A stretch of DNA of 64,000 nucleotides from Rubripirellula obstinata (GTDB lineage Bacteria > Planctomycetota > Planctomycetia > Pirellulales > Pirellulaceae), in assembly GCF_001642955.1 (NCBI RefSeq), contig NZ_LWSK01000006.1, positions 1 to 64,000 of the forward strand, read 5' to 3'. Positions 55,094 through 63,884 of this stretch are shown one piece after another (positions within the stretch are counted from its first letter, which is position 1; each line of letters starts with the position of its first letter). The notes under the pieces were generated by a model. That model worked only from the letters and a program-made list of their open reading frames with translations. It was not told where the DNA came from and made no database searches. The translations under genes were made by a program, and so were the position numbers.

Positions 55094-55107
55094 GGGCTCT
55101 GTATAAA

Positions 55108-55191
55108 GTAGGCCGGAACAAGCCGCTTGGGCGCAGTTCCGGCGTCTGCCCTATTGCCGGAACTGCGCCCAAGCGGCTTGGTCCGGCCTAC
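55108..55191. repeat. Inverted pair of GTAGGCC units with compensating change
   Basis: Arms 55108-55143 and 55156-55191 (36 bp, one mismatch, 12-nt loop). Where the other copies read CGCTTCGGCGCAG, the left arm here reads CGCTTGGGCGCAG and the right arm carries the matching CTGCGCCCAAGCG, so the base pair was exchanged. It lies between the rsgA start and the ftsH stop. Confidence 0.86.
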
Positions 55192-55199
55192 GTTGAGTA

Positions 55200-57242
55200 C
55201 TAACCTTCCTTTTTGACCGCCGTTCCGGGGCTGTGCTCGGCTGCACTTTCGGGCTGCATTGTCTGGGTTGGACCATCGTCTTTGCGGTTGCGAACCTGGA
55301 TCGATTCGCCGATCAAATCCGTCAACTCTGCTTCGCCGAGTTCCTCGTGTTCCAGCAAAGCTCGCGTGATCGTTTCTAAATCCGAACGATGCTCGCGGAG
55401 AAGTTGCTCGGCCTTCTGATCGGCCTCCAACAACAATCGGGCAACCTCTTCGTCGACCAATTCCTGAGTGTGATCACTGAACTGGCGTGTTTGGTGAATT
55501 TCGCGTCCCAAGAACGGATCTTCGTCGCTTGTCTTGTAGCTGACCGGGCCAATCTTGGCACTCATGCCCCAATGGGTCACCATCCGCCTGGCAATACTGG
55601 TCGCCCGTTCCAGATCGTTTTCCGCACCGACGCAAGTTTCGCTGTAGATAATTTTTTCAGCAGCACGACCGCCAAGCAACACGATCAATTGATGTTCGAG
55701 TTCGCGTTTTGAAATGCTCAGGCGATCTTCGCTTGGTACATATTGTGTGACGCCAAGCGCGCGACCACGCGGAATGATCGTCACCTTGTGAACAATGTTT
55801 GCTCCGTCCAAATGCCAAGCCGTCAACGTGTGCCCAGCCTCGTGGTAAGCAGTCTTTTCCTTCTCGCTTTCTTGCAGCACCTCTTCGCGTTTGGCCCCCA
55901 TCAGGATCTTGTCGCGAGCTTGCTCAAAATCGCTCATATCGACAATTTTTTTGTCTTGGCGAGCGGCCCAGAGTGCGGCTTCGTTGACCATGTTGCGAAT
56001 GTCAGCCCCGGTCAGTCCAACCGTTCCTGCGGCAAGCCGTTTCAGATCGACATCTTCGGCGAGCGGAACATCGCGGACGTGAACCTTAAAAATTGCTTCG
56101 CGACCCTTCATCGTTGGCCGACCGACGGTGATGTGTCGGTCAAAACGACCAGGACGCAGCAGTGCTGGATCCAATACATCGGGCCGGTTGGTTGCGGCAA
56201 CGACAATGACCGCTTGGTTGCCACCAAAGCCATCCATTTCGCCAAGAATTTGATTCAACGTTTGCTCGCGCTCGTCATGACCGCCACCCAAACCGGCACC
56301 ACGTTGGCGTCCGACTGCGTCGATTTCATCAATGAAGATAATCGCGGGACTGTTTTCTTTGGCTGTCTTGAACAGGTCACGAACGCGGCTAGCACCGACA
56401 CCGACAAACATCTGAATAAATTCAGAACCGTTGACCGAATAGAAAGGCACACTGGCTTCGCCGGCAACCGCGCGAGCCAACAGCGTTTTGCCGGTACCGG
56501 GCGGTCCATTAAGAAGCACTCCCTTGGGCACGCGTCCGCCAAGTGCCTGGAATTTTTCGGGCGTTTTTAGGAAATCAACAATTTCCTGCAAGTCAGCTTT
56601 GACGCCTTCCAAGCCTGCAACGTCACTAAACGTGACCATTTTGTCACTGGCCTCGAATCGCTTGGCCGGGCTCTTGCTGAAGCCTGACAACAATCCGCCG
56701 CCGCCCATCATGTCGTTTCGCGACCGACGCAGCATCAGAAAAAAGAACACCAAAATGCCGATCGGCAAACCGACCATCGCCAGGAAATAGATCACCTCGG
56801 CGGTGTTATCGCGTTCAGGGTACGTGAAATCTTCGATGCCAGCTTCACGCAGCTCTTTCTGGAATTCCACCACCCAGCCCGCATCGGTGGGGCGGTTAAA
56901 TGCGAACTCTTTCAGGTAGGTGCCCTGCTCTGCCGCGGCTTCGTCGTCGGCGTCGGAGTTTTCGCCTGAATCCGCTTTTTGCAGCGATTTTGGAACTTCG
57001 GGGCGGATTTTGAAGTCGCCGACGACACGTTCTTGATCGATTCGAACGGACTGAACGTTTTCCTTTTTGAGCTGGTCATAGAAAAATTTCGCGGTAACCA
57101 CCGACCTTTCTTCGTTACGACCATAGAACAGCATCATCACCAACGCAGCGATGACCAATGCGATTAGCAGTGAGTTATTGCCCCGTTTTGCTGGACCGTT
57201 TTCCTTGTCCTCGGGAGCGTTCGAATTGCTAGGTTTATCCAT
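55200..57242 (-). CDS. ftsH: ATP-dependent zinc metalloprotease FtsH
   Basis: FtsH is a hexameric membrane AAA protease. The 680-residue protein has helix 1 at about 24-41, a periplasmic domain with an acidic insert (about 85-105), helix 2 at about 152-172, Walker A GPPGTGKT (246-253), the pore region [17 protein letters not shown], Walker [12 protein letters not shown], the second region of homology [20 protein letters not shown], and the zinc site His467-Glu468-x2-His471 (HEAGH). The pore stretch has Ile-Gln where FVEMF is usual. The C-terminal tail ends with a Ser/Ala-rich stretch. Confidence 0.96.
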   Translation of the reverse strand: MDKPSNSNAPEDKENGPAKRGNNSLLIALVIAALVMMLFYGRNEERSVVTAKFFYDQLKKENVQSVRIDQERVVGDFKIRPEVPKSLQKADSGENSDADDEAAAEQGTYLKEFAFNRPTDAGWVVEFQKELREAGIEDFTYPERDNTAEVIYFLAMVGLPIGILVFFFLMLRRSRNDMMGGGGLLSGFSKSPAKRFEASDKMVTFSDVAGLEGVKADLQEIVDFLKTPEKFQALGGRVPKGVLLNGPPGTGKTLLARAVAGEASVPFYSVNGSEFIQMFVGVGASRVRDLFKTAKENSPAIIFIDEIDAVGRQRGAGLGGGHDEREQTLNQILGEMDGFGGNQAVIVVAATNRPDVLDPALLRPGRFDRHITVGRPTMKGREAIFKVHVRDVPLAEDVDLKRLAAGTVGLTGADIRNMVNEAALWAARQDKKIVDMSDFEQARDKILMGAKREEVLQESEKEKTAYHEAGHTLTAWHLDGANIVHKVTIIPRGRALGVTQYVPSEDRLSISKRELEHQLIVLLGGRAAEKIIYSETCVGAENDLERATSIARRMVTHWGMSAKIGPVSYKTSDEDPFLGREIHQTRQFSDHTQELVDEEVARLLLEADQKAEQLLREHRSDLETITRALLEHEELGEAELTDLIGESIQVRNRKDDGPTQTMQPESAAEHSPGTAVKKEG

Positions 57243-57374
57243 GTGCTTCGGTTTATCCGTTTCAGCTATCTCAGGTGGCCGAATGCGTGCTCGGCGCGTT
57301 GATTGATCGTAAGTGTTGATTGATCGTAAGTGGTGAATTGTAGTGCTTCGACGACAAAGTGACTAACCGTCGGT

Positions 57375-60311
57375 TCATTGGCCCGATTCCGAATCTCCTT
57401 GCAAGTTCCATTCCGGGCGAATCGCGTGCCCCGCCTGGGCGGCCAATTTCAGATCGTTCGCCAATTTGGCGACATCCACCCGACGAATGGCCGCAATTTG
57501 CGACGCCGAATAACCGTCACGGAACAGCCGCCAAGTCCAATAGGCGTCCGACGATTCAGAATTCTGAGCAACTTCGGGCTGCTCAATGGGTGAGCCGTGA
57601 CGCGTAAGCGGCCGGGAATCGGGCGTTGGAATCGAATCCGATGAACCACTGGAATCCGGCGTTGCGTGGGATTCTGGTGCCGCGTGGGGTTCTGGTGCCG
57701 CGTGGGATTCTGGTGCCGCGTGGGATTCTGGTGCCGCGTGGGATTCTGGTGCCTCAGTTGCCCGAGGCCTCACGGCCAGCGGCTCACCATTTTCGCCCTC
57801 GAATTGCCCGCCCTCGAATTGCCCAGGAGCGTCTTGGCCAGTTTGCTCGACGGCACCGCGAATCAGCTCGATCAGGTCGTACCCGAACTGCTCGATCGTC
57901 GCCGAACCAATTCCAGACACCAATTCCAGCTCGCCCGTCGTGGTTGGTTTCGCATCCGCCAACCGCTCGATCGTCGCGTTGGTCAAAATCCGATATGCCG
58001 GAATCCCCAACGCCGCTGACGATTTGCTGCGCCAACGCTTGATCACATCGATCAGCTCTGACAAAGCTTGATCGTCCTGCGAAAGCGGCGCATCGGGCTG
58101 GGCATTATCAGTACCCGCCGATTCCGTTTGCACATCAGCGGCTTCCAGTTTAGCCACCGACATCGCCAACTTTTTCGCCAGCGGAAACGACATGCGAATC
58201 GAAGCAGGCAACTCCGTTCCCTCCAACATCAGTTGACGACCGGCCGCCGTGACATGCAACGTCGGCCGCCGATCATCCACCTCTTTCTGTTCCAACATTC
58301 CACCTTCGGCAATCGCCTCCATCACCGAAACCACTTCGCTTTGCCTCAAACCCGAAAGCAGCCCGTAAGTGCTTAGCTGATTCAATCGCCATTGCTGCAA
58401 CTTTTTGTTCTTCGACCCACACAACATTTGCGCCACAAGCGTTTTCCCAAACCGTCCATGCATCCGAGTCACGCCGCTCAGCACCACCCGGACTCCTCGC
58501 AACAGCGCGGCGTTGTCCACGCCTTTCAGCGGAGTTCCCAAGGAGACATCTGACCCGCGACCTAAACTTCCGTCAGCCGGTTTGCATCGATCGCAAGTAC
58601 CGCAGTTGTCTGAATCGGTTTCGCCAAAGTAATCCAGGATGACGCGTTGACGACAGCCGGGCGTATTGGCCAGCCCAATCACGGCTTCCAACTTTCCAAA
58701 TTCAGCTTTTTTGCGTCGTTCCAGTTCCTCGAAATCGATGTCCAGTTCGTCAAACGAACGCTCGCGATCGATAAAGTGAACGGCTCGACCGCGAAACGGC
58801 GGAACGTAATCAAACGATCGTAACCGCCGCAATTCTCGCAGCGTTCGCGCCAATTGTTCGCGATCAACATCCGCCAACTGCATCAACCGTTTCGGTTGGA
58901 CATAGACATCTTCATTTCGACGACGGCCGACGACTTTTTCAATCGCCAGCATGACTCGGCGTCGCACCCGAGCTTCTTTGGGCAGAAAATCCAGCAGCGT
59001 CGGTGCCTTGGAATCAATTCGCACCATTGCCTTGCCGGCACTGGAATCGAGTCGCCGAATCACGCCCGCACGCGCCAGCAAGGTTTCCGCTGTTCCGACC
59101 GCTTCGCTGCCCTCTTTTAAGCCTGCTCCTTCCTTGACCTGATCGAGCGTCAATTCAATCGGATCTTCTTCGCGAGAGAGTAAATACTGATGCACCAAAC
59201 GAACTGCTTCCCGCGATGGATAGCGATTTTCGATAAAGAACTCTTGCACGTAGCGATCTTGGTATGAAAACAGTAACTCACAATCGCTGTTCTTTCCGTC
59301 ACGCCCTGCCCTGCCCGCTTCTTGATAGTACGCTTCCAAACTGCCGGGCATGTTGTAGTGAACGACGAACCGAATGTCAGATTTGTCGATGCCCATTCCA
59401 AAAGCATTGGTCGCGACGATCGCCGACAACTTGCCCGACATGAACGCTTCTTGGACTTGATGCCGTCCCACCTGATCCAATCCAGCGTGATAGACGCCGA
59501 TCGGCTTATCCACTTTCTCTGGCAGCCATTCACCAATTTCCTCGCATCGTTTTCGAGTCGCGGCGTAAATAATTCCAGCACCCGTTTTTCCATCCGCGTT
59601 GTGCGAGTTGATGATGGAAATCAATCGTTCTTGCTTGGCCGAATCCGTTTTGGCGTGCGTGACACTGAATCGCAAATTGGTTCTTGCGAAACCAGTCACG
59701 AAGGTTGCAGGTTTCTTCAAATTCAAAAGCGAGATAATGTCATCGCGAACGACCGGTGTTGCTGTTGCGGTCAAGGCAATCGTTTGGACGTCGTTCAAAT
59801 ACCGCTGACGAAACAGTCCCAATCGCGAATAGTCGGGCCGGAAGTCGTGGCCCCATTCGCTGACGCAGTGGGCCTCGTCAACGGCAAGCAAACTGATGTT
59901 GGCGGACTCGGTGGCTTCTAAAAATCGGCTGTTGCGAAGCCGCTCGGGCGCGACGTAAACCAAATCCAATTGACCGGACGCCATTTCTGACATGACCGCG
60001 GATTGTTCGCTCGCGGACAGGCTGCTGTTGATCAGTTTTGCGTTAATCCCTAGCGCTCGTAGCGTATCGACTTGGTCCTTCATCAACGCGATCAGCGGCG
60101 AAACTACGATCGTGGTCCCCTCACGAGCCAAACTGGGCAACTGATAGCATAAACTTTTACCGCCGCCGGTCGGCATCACGCACATCACGTCCGCACCGCT
60201 GGCAACCGCTTCGATCACGTCACCCTGGCCGGGGCGAAAGGACTGCAAACCAAACCGCGACAAAAAAGTTGCCGGGTCGGCCGCAGTAGATTGCTTGGTG
60301 TGGTCAGCCAT
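57375..60311 (-). CDS. recQ: ATP-dependent DNA helicase RecQ with extended C-terminus
   Basis: RecQ unwinds DNA in recombination repair. The 978-residue protein has Walker A MPTGGGKS (Lys52), DEAH at 145-148, helicase C-terminal motif VVHYNMPGSLEAYYQEAGRAGRDG, a zinc site ending CGTCDRC, a winged-helix RQC domain (about 600-700), and an HRDC domain (about 755-835). A linker of repeated Pro-Glu-Ser-His-Ala-Ala follows (about 855-885), then a C-terminal helix-turn-helix domain (RLFRDGYSASQIAAIRRVDVAKLANDL). E. coli RecQ has 609 residues. The Met at 60311 was preferred to one six codons upstream. Confidence 0.95.
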   Translation of the reverse strand: MADHTKQSTAADPATFLSRFGLQSFRPGQGDVIEAVASGADVMCVMPTGGGKSLCYQLPSLAREGTTIVVSPLIALMKDQVDTLRALGINAKLINSSLSASEQSAVMSEMASGQLDLVYVAPERLRNSRFLEATESANISLLAVDEAHCVSEWGHDFRPDYSRLGLFRQRYLNDVQTIALTATATPVVRDDIISLLNLKKPATFVTGFARTNLRFSVTHAKTDSAKQERLISIINSHNADGKTGAGIIYAATRKRCEEIGEWLPEKVDKPIGVYHAGLDQVGRHQVQEAFMSGKLSAIVATNAFGMGIDKSDIRFVVHYNMPGSLEAYYQEAGRAGRDGKNSDCELLFSYQDRYVQEFFIENRYPSREAVRLVHQYLLSREEDPIELTLDQVKEGAGLKEGSEAVGTAETLLARAGVIRRLDSSAGKAMVRIDSKAPTLLDFLPKEARVRRRVMLAIEKVVGRRRNEDVYVQPKRLMQLADVDREQLARTLRELRRLRSFDYVPPFRGRAVHFIDRERSFDELDIDFEELERRKKAEFGKLEAVIGLANTPGCRQRVILDYFGETDSDNCGTCDRCKPADGSLGRGSDVSLGTPLKGVDNAALLRGVRVVLSGVTRMHGRFGKTLVAQMLCGSKNKKLQQWRLNQLSTYGLLSGLRQSEVVSVMEAIAEGGMLEQKEVDDRRPTLHVTAAGRQLMLEGTELPASIRMSFPLAKKLAMSVAKLEAADVQTESAGTDNAQPDAPLSQDDQALSELIDVIKRWRSKSSAALGIPAYRILTNATIERLADAKPTTTGELELVSGIGSATIEQFGYDLIELIRGAVEQTGQDAPGQFEGGQFEGENGEPLAVRPRATEAPESHAAPESHAAPESHAAPEPHAAPESHATPDSSGSSDSIPTPDSRPLTRHGSPIEQPEVAQNSESSDAYWTWRLFRDGYSASQIAAIRRVDVAKLANDLKLAAQAGHAIRPEWNLQGDSESGQ
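57664..57753. repeat. In-frame 18-bp tandem repeat in recQ
   Basis: Five 18-bp units of the type GCGTGGGATTCTGGTGCC encode Ala-Pro-Glu-Ser-His-Ala on the minus strand. The units are almost identical, so the array is young. It lies in the linker before the final helix-turn-helix domain. Confidence 0.9.
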
Positions 60312-60401
60312 GACGTTACACTGATGCAAGAGGAGAACGAAGAACGGGAAACCGAGTGCCGGTTTTTACTCAAAACGAAACGTCAGTATAGGTTCCGTAT
60401 C

Positions 60402-60593
60402 ATGCAAGACGAAGTGACCTACATTTGCGACGCCTGCGGCGAAGAAATCGTCATCCCAGTCGATCCAGCCGGCGGAAAAACGCAAAAATACACCGAAGAC
60501 TGCCCTGTCTGCTGCAATCCAAGTGTCATCCATGTTGACTGGGACGAAGACGAACCAAGAGCCTGGGCTGAGGCTGAACAAGATCGGTTCTAA
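60402..60593 (+). CDS. CPXCG-type small cysteine-rich protein
   Basis: The 63-residue protein has the pattern of the CPXCG family: YICDACGEEIVIPVDPAGGKTQKY then EDCPVCCNPSVIHVDW, with two cysteine pairs that should bind one zinc. Its function is not established. The ATG at 60402 was preferred; the frame is open to 60291, which would overlap the recQ start region. It is the first of several plus-strand genes that may form an operon with short gaps. Confidence 0.82.
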   Translation: MQDEVTYICDACGEEIVIPVDPAGGKTQKYTEDCPVCCNPSVIHVDWDEDEPRAWAEAEQDRF

Positions 60594-60624
60594 CATCGCA
60601 AAGCGGAAATCAAGCCTTCCAAAA

Positions 60625-60870
60625 ATGAATTTCAAGAAACCGCAACCGCCATCGCCACAGCAGGTTCGCGAGAATATGCAGCGGTGGTACGTCGCGATGG
60701 AATCGTCACACGAAATGTTGATGGCCGGGCTGCGTCACAAAATCGGCCCCGATGGCGACCTGGGCGAGGCCTACCGCCAATGGAATGCGGACCGACGCGA
60801 AAGAAAGATTCGCGAATACGAAGAAGCCTACCGCAGACGTCAGCAACGCGGGGCTAACAATGCCTCCTAG
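60625..60870 (+). CDS. Small basic, mainly helical protein of unknown function
   Basis: The 81-residue protein is Arg/Lys/Glu-rich, with predicted helices PSPQQVRENMQRWYVAMESSHEMLMAGLR and YRQWNADRRERKIREYEEAYRRRQQR. I recognise no family. Its stop overlaps the start of the nucleotidyltransferase-like gene by 11 nt, so the two are translationally coupled, as is common for two-gene modules of the toxin-antitoxin type. Confidence 0.68.
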   Translation: MNFKKPQPPSPQQVRENMQRWYVAMESSHEMLMAGLRHKIGPDGDLGEAYRQWNADRRERKIREYEEAYRRRQQRGANNAS

Positions 60871-61420
60871 CGTTCTAATGCGCTCGCTCCAAAAAATCTG
60901 GCCCCAAATTGACGCTGCCGGCATCCCCGTTGCGATCGCTGGTGGAATCGCCATGTCGTTTTGGGGACATCCGCGAAGCACGCAAGACATCAACTTACTC
61001 TCCGTCTGCGCTGACTCAGAAAACCTAACCAACTTGCTGCGAAAGATTGGATTGAAAAAACTTTCACCCGCGGCGAAAGACCTGGGGCTTTGCCAATTGT
61101 CAACTTGGTCTCTGTCGATGGACGAAGATTACATGGATGTTGAAATCGACACGTTGACTGGCAATTCGATCTACTACCACAACCTGGTGAAGCGATTTGT
61201 TGAAGCTAATATCGATGGAATGCAAACAACCAGTCGCGTGATTTCTCGAGAAGACTTGATTCTTCATAAGCTCTATGCCGAACGTTTAATCGACCAAGCG
61301 GATGTTATCAGCCTGACCGAGAGCCACGGGGCTGAATTGGATCAAGTTTATTTGTCTAAGTGGATCGAGGAACTTGGACTGCAAGAAAACTGGAACGAAA
61401 TCCAACGACGCATGGGCTGA
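60860..61420 (+). CDS. Nucleotidyltransferase-like protein
   Basis: The 186-residue protein shows the nucleotidyltransferase fold signature VAIAGGIAMSFWGHPRSTQDINLL. The usual metal pair Asp-x-Asp reads Asp43-Ile-Asn45, and a later acidic strand DYMDVEID (Asp93, Glu95, Asp97) is in place for the third carboxylate. Such folds occur in AbiEii-type toxins and in sugar or antibiotic nucleotidyltransferases. Loss of one catalytic Asp would weaken or abolish transfer. The ATG lies inside the end of the small basic gene. It could belong to a toxin-antitoxin-like pair, but that is inference from size, order and coupling. Confidence 0.7.
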   Translation: MPPSVLMRSLQKIWPQIDAAGIPVAIAGGIAMSFWGHPRSTQDINLLSVCADSENLTNLLRKIGLKKLSPAAKDLGLCQLSTWSLSMDEDYMDVEIDTLTGNSIYYHNLVKRFVEANIDGMQTTSRVISREDLILHKLYAERLIDQADVISLTESHGAELDQVYLSKWIEELGLQENWNEIQRRMG

Positions 61421-61456
61421 CGCTTCCTTGATTCACCCCCGCCGGTTTTATTGCCC

Positions 61457-62581
61457 ATGTTTATTCACCAATCCAAGCTTCCGCATGTTCTGCTGCCGGA
61501 ACACTACTGGTCAGCAGAACTTTTTGACCAGGAACAGGCAAAGCTTTTTCGGCCCCAGTGGCATTGGGTTGGCAGTCTAGCGGATCTGCCCGGTGAAGGA
61601 GATTTCTTGACCAAGGACGTCATGGGCACGCCGGTTTTGATTCGCAAATCGAGCGGGACCGTCCATTGTTATTTGAACGTTTGCCCACACCGTCACAGCA
61701 TGCTGTCGCATCAGCCCAGCGGCAATTGCGAAACGATCAAATGCCAATACCACGGCTGGGAATTCACCGAGTCCGGCAAAACGGGAAAGATCCCGGATGC
61801 GAAAAGCTTTCGCCCCATGCCCGGTGGTCCGGAGTGTTTGACGAAGTTCAAAACATCGCTTATCGGTCCATTGATCTTTGTCAACTTGGCCCCTGATCCC
61901 GATCCGATTGCAAACCAATTAGGCGTCACCCAAGCTGTCCTGGAACAATACGCGGCCGACCGTTGGCGTCGCGTTGACCACTGGGATTTCGACTTTCCCG
62001 CGAATTGGAAAATCGTCGCCGAGAATACGGTTGAATCGTATCACTTGGATTCGGTGCATTCCCAAACGTTGCAGGCGGCCGCGTGCGAAGAAGACATCGA
62101 ACACGAAATCCACGACAGCGGAACGGTCATGCGATCAACGACAATCGCACCCGCGTTCTACAAGCGATTGGCCGACTTTGTTCTGCCCAGACTGCAACCC
62201 GGATGCGACCATCAGTATCAACTGCATCATTGTTTCCCCGGTTTGTTTGTGATTCGCATCGACGCGATGCTGCAAGTCATGTCACTGACACCGATCACCG
62301 CCACGTCATGCCACATGGATGTTTCCGTTTTCATTCTTCGCGCTGAAAAGGAAACCGCGTTTACGCGTTTGCTAACGACGATGTGGGGACGACTGAAATC
62401 TTCCGTCATCAGAAAAATTTTAGCCGAAGACGCAGCCATCTATCCTGACCTACAACGCGGCATGGAAAACAGCCCCTTCAAGGGAAGCATCAGCACACGC
62501 GAGGAGCTGGTGTTTGCGTTACAAGAATACGTGGCCCGAAATTGCGGACTCGATCATCTGATCGACAAAACAGATGCATGA
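61457..62581 (+). CDS. Rieske-type aromatic ring-hydroxylating oxygenase, alpha subunit
   Basis: The 374-residue protein has a Rieske 2Fe-2S domain (about 40-125) with ligands in NVCPHRHSM and CQYHGWEF, then the catalytic domain with NWKIVAENTVESYHLDSVH, whose His and nearby carboxylate hold the mononuclear iron. Family members oxidise aromatic rings or methyl groups of betaines; the substrate is unknown. No reductase or beta subunit lies beside it. The ATG at 61457 lies 36 bp after the nucleotidyltransferase-like gene. Confidence 0.9.
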   Translation: MFIHQSKLPHVLLPEHYWSAELFDQEQAKLFRPQWHWVGSLADLPGEGDFLTKDVMGTPVLIRKSSGTVHCYLNVCPHRHSMLSHQPSGNCETIKCQYHGWEFTESGKTGKIPDAKSFRPMPGGPECLTKFKTSLIGPLIFVNLAPDPDPIANQLGVTQAVLEQYAADRWRRVDHWDFDFPANWKIVAENTVESYHLDSVHSQTLQAAACEEDIEHEIHDSGTVMRSTTIAPAFYKRLADFVLPRLQPGCDHQYQLHHCFPGLFVIRIDAMLQVMSLTPITATSCHMDVSVFILRAEKETAFTRLLTTMWGRLKSSVIRKILAEDAAIYPDLQRGMENSPFKGSISTREELVFALQEYVARNCGLDHLIDKTDA

Positions 62582-62748
62582 ATCGGAGTCACAAACTGCC
62601 ATTCAAGAGCTTCGTGAATCTCGACTTGGCAAGTCATTCTTTCAGGCGACTTGTGAACAGGTCGCAGAACGATTGACATTTCTCGGTGAACGCCACCATT
62701 TAGGTTCCTGTAAGTTGCACCCAGAGCGTATTTCCCGAGGTATCCCAC

Positions 62749-63050
62749 CCAACGCCGTGAAGGGTTTTTAACTGTTTAACCGCGTGAGCATCGCCCCGCG
62801 CGTTCGGGGCCGGGGGACGCGCGACGCGCGGGGCGATGCCCAACGCCGTGAAGAGTTTTGGTCCAGTAAAACACGGATTAGTTCGTTTAGCCGCGTGGGC
62901 ATCGCCCCGCGCGTTACGCCCCGCATGGACGCGCGGGGCGATGCCCACGCGGTTAAACGATTTAGAAACCCTTCACGGCGTTGGGCGATGCCCACGCGGC
63001 TAAACGAACGAACACGTGTTTTCCGGGACCAAAACCATTCAAGGCGTTGG
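62749..63050. mobile_element. Older copy of the miniature element, interrupted by a younger copy
   Basis: The left end CCAACGCCGTGAAG is at 62749-62762. The right end is a diverged GGCGTTGG at 63043-63050. Inside its palindrome right arm lies the complete element 62840-62984 with the duplicated GCGATGC on each side. Removing the insert and one duplicate leaves about 150 bp with the normal arm sequence. The outer copy has no visible target duplication (ATCCCAC and GTACAGC flank it), as expected for an old insertion. The rest of the convergent gap is featureless apart from a GAACCCTGGCGGG stretch near 63070. Confidence 0.82.
62840..62984. mobile_element. Complete 145-bp miniature element inserted in another copy, with 7-bp target duplication
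   Basis: It has the same length and the same 14-bp terminal inverted repeats (62840-62853 and 62971-62984) as the copy at 15228-15372, in the opposite orientation; the loop of its central palindrome is the exact reverse complement of the other. GCGATGC occurs at 62833-62839 and again at 62985-62991. Deleting the insert and one duplicate recreates the canonical palindrome arm of the outer copy, which is direct evidence for insertion by transposition. Confidence 0.9.
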
Positions 63051-63150
63051 GTACAGCTTCTGGTGGACTGAACCCTGGCGGGCCCAGCTACGAAAGGATT
63101 CGCCAAAGACGGAACTTGTTCAGGACAGTTCCTCTAGTAGGGCCTACTTC

Positions 63151-63858
63151 CTAAAACTGCCAACCACTGATGTCTAACTGTCCGCCAAACGGCACTTCGT
63201 TCAGAATGGGAACGTCGCCGAATCCTTCGATTTGTTTGGCGTTGGAAAGGCAAGAATCATGGACTTCATCGCTCGCTTGATTTAGCACGATGCCGGACAA
63301 ACTGATACTGCCCTGCTTTGCCGCCGCGATGGTGGCTAGCGTTTGATGAATCGTGCCCAGTCGGTTGGCCGACACCAAGATCACGGCGTCGGCTGCGATC
63401 TGTTTGGCAAAATCGATGTTCAGGATCGAGTCGGCTAAGGGGCTCATCAGTCCGCCAGCACCTTCGACGATGCAGACATCGAAATCGGCATCCGTCCAAA
63501 CTTTCAGTCCGTCGATCATTGCCTGAGCATCAACCGATGTGTTTTCGGCGCGGGCGGCTTCGTTGGGCGCGAGCGGGGCCAGGAATCTTTGCGGACAAAC
63601 TTCGTTGAGCGTCCGCGGACGACCGGCGGCTTCCCAAAGTGCGACTGCATCGCTCGCGATTCGGACGCCGTCTTTGTCACGGCAATCGCTGGCAACCGGT
63701 TTGTAGACGCCGACTCGTAAACCCGATTCTCGAAAGCTCTTTGCGGCCAACGCGGCGATGTAGGTTTTGCCAACATCCGTGTCGGTGCCTGCAAAGAAGA
63801 TGACTTTTGTCTTAGGATTAAGCTGGGGCTTTTGTTTAGGCTGGGTGTCGGAAATCAT
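63151..63858 (-). CDS. bioD: ATP-dependent dethiobiotin synthetase BioD
   Basis: BioD makes the ureido ring of dethiobiotin from 7,8-diaminononanoate, CO2 and ATP in biotin synthesis. The 235-residue protein has the P-loop AGTDTDVGKT (Lys31), GVYKPVASDC, the acidic CIVEGAGGLMSPL and VILVSANRLGTIHQTL, all BioD signatures. The N-terminal 17 residues (QPKQKPQLNPK) are an unusual basic extension. Other bio genes are not in the window. Its start is 26 bp from the divergent partial gene. Confidence 0.94.
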   Translation of the reverse strand: MISDTQPKQKPQLNPKTKVIFFAGTDTDVGKTYIAALAAKSFRESGLRVGVYKPVASDCRDKDGVRIASDAVALWEAAGRPRTLNEVCPQRFLAPLAPNEAARAENTSVDAQAMIDGLKVWTDADFDVCIVEGAGGLMSPLADSILNIDFAKQIAADAVILVSANRLGTIHQTLATIAAAKQGSISLSGIVLNQASDEVHDSCLSNAKQIEGFGDVPILNEVPFGGQLDISGWQF

Positions 63859-63884
63859 GATCAGGCGTAAATCGGAAAAAGGTA

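Noticed and set aside
53809-55195. Target-site duplications around the GTAGGCC inverted pairs
   Set aside because: The bases next to 53812-53905 and 55108-55191 do not repeat, so I call these REP-like repeats and not insertions with duplications.
62700-63110. Arg/Ala-rich proteins in both directions across the gap between the Rieske gene and bioD
   Set aside because: They are translations of the palindromic miniature elements; the same frames appear at 15149-15504 for the same reason.
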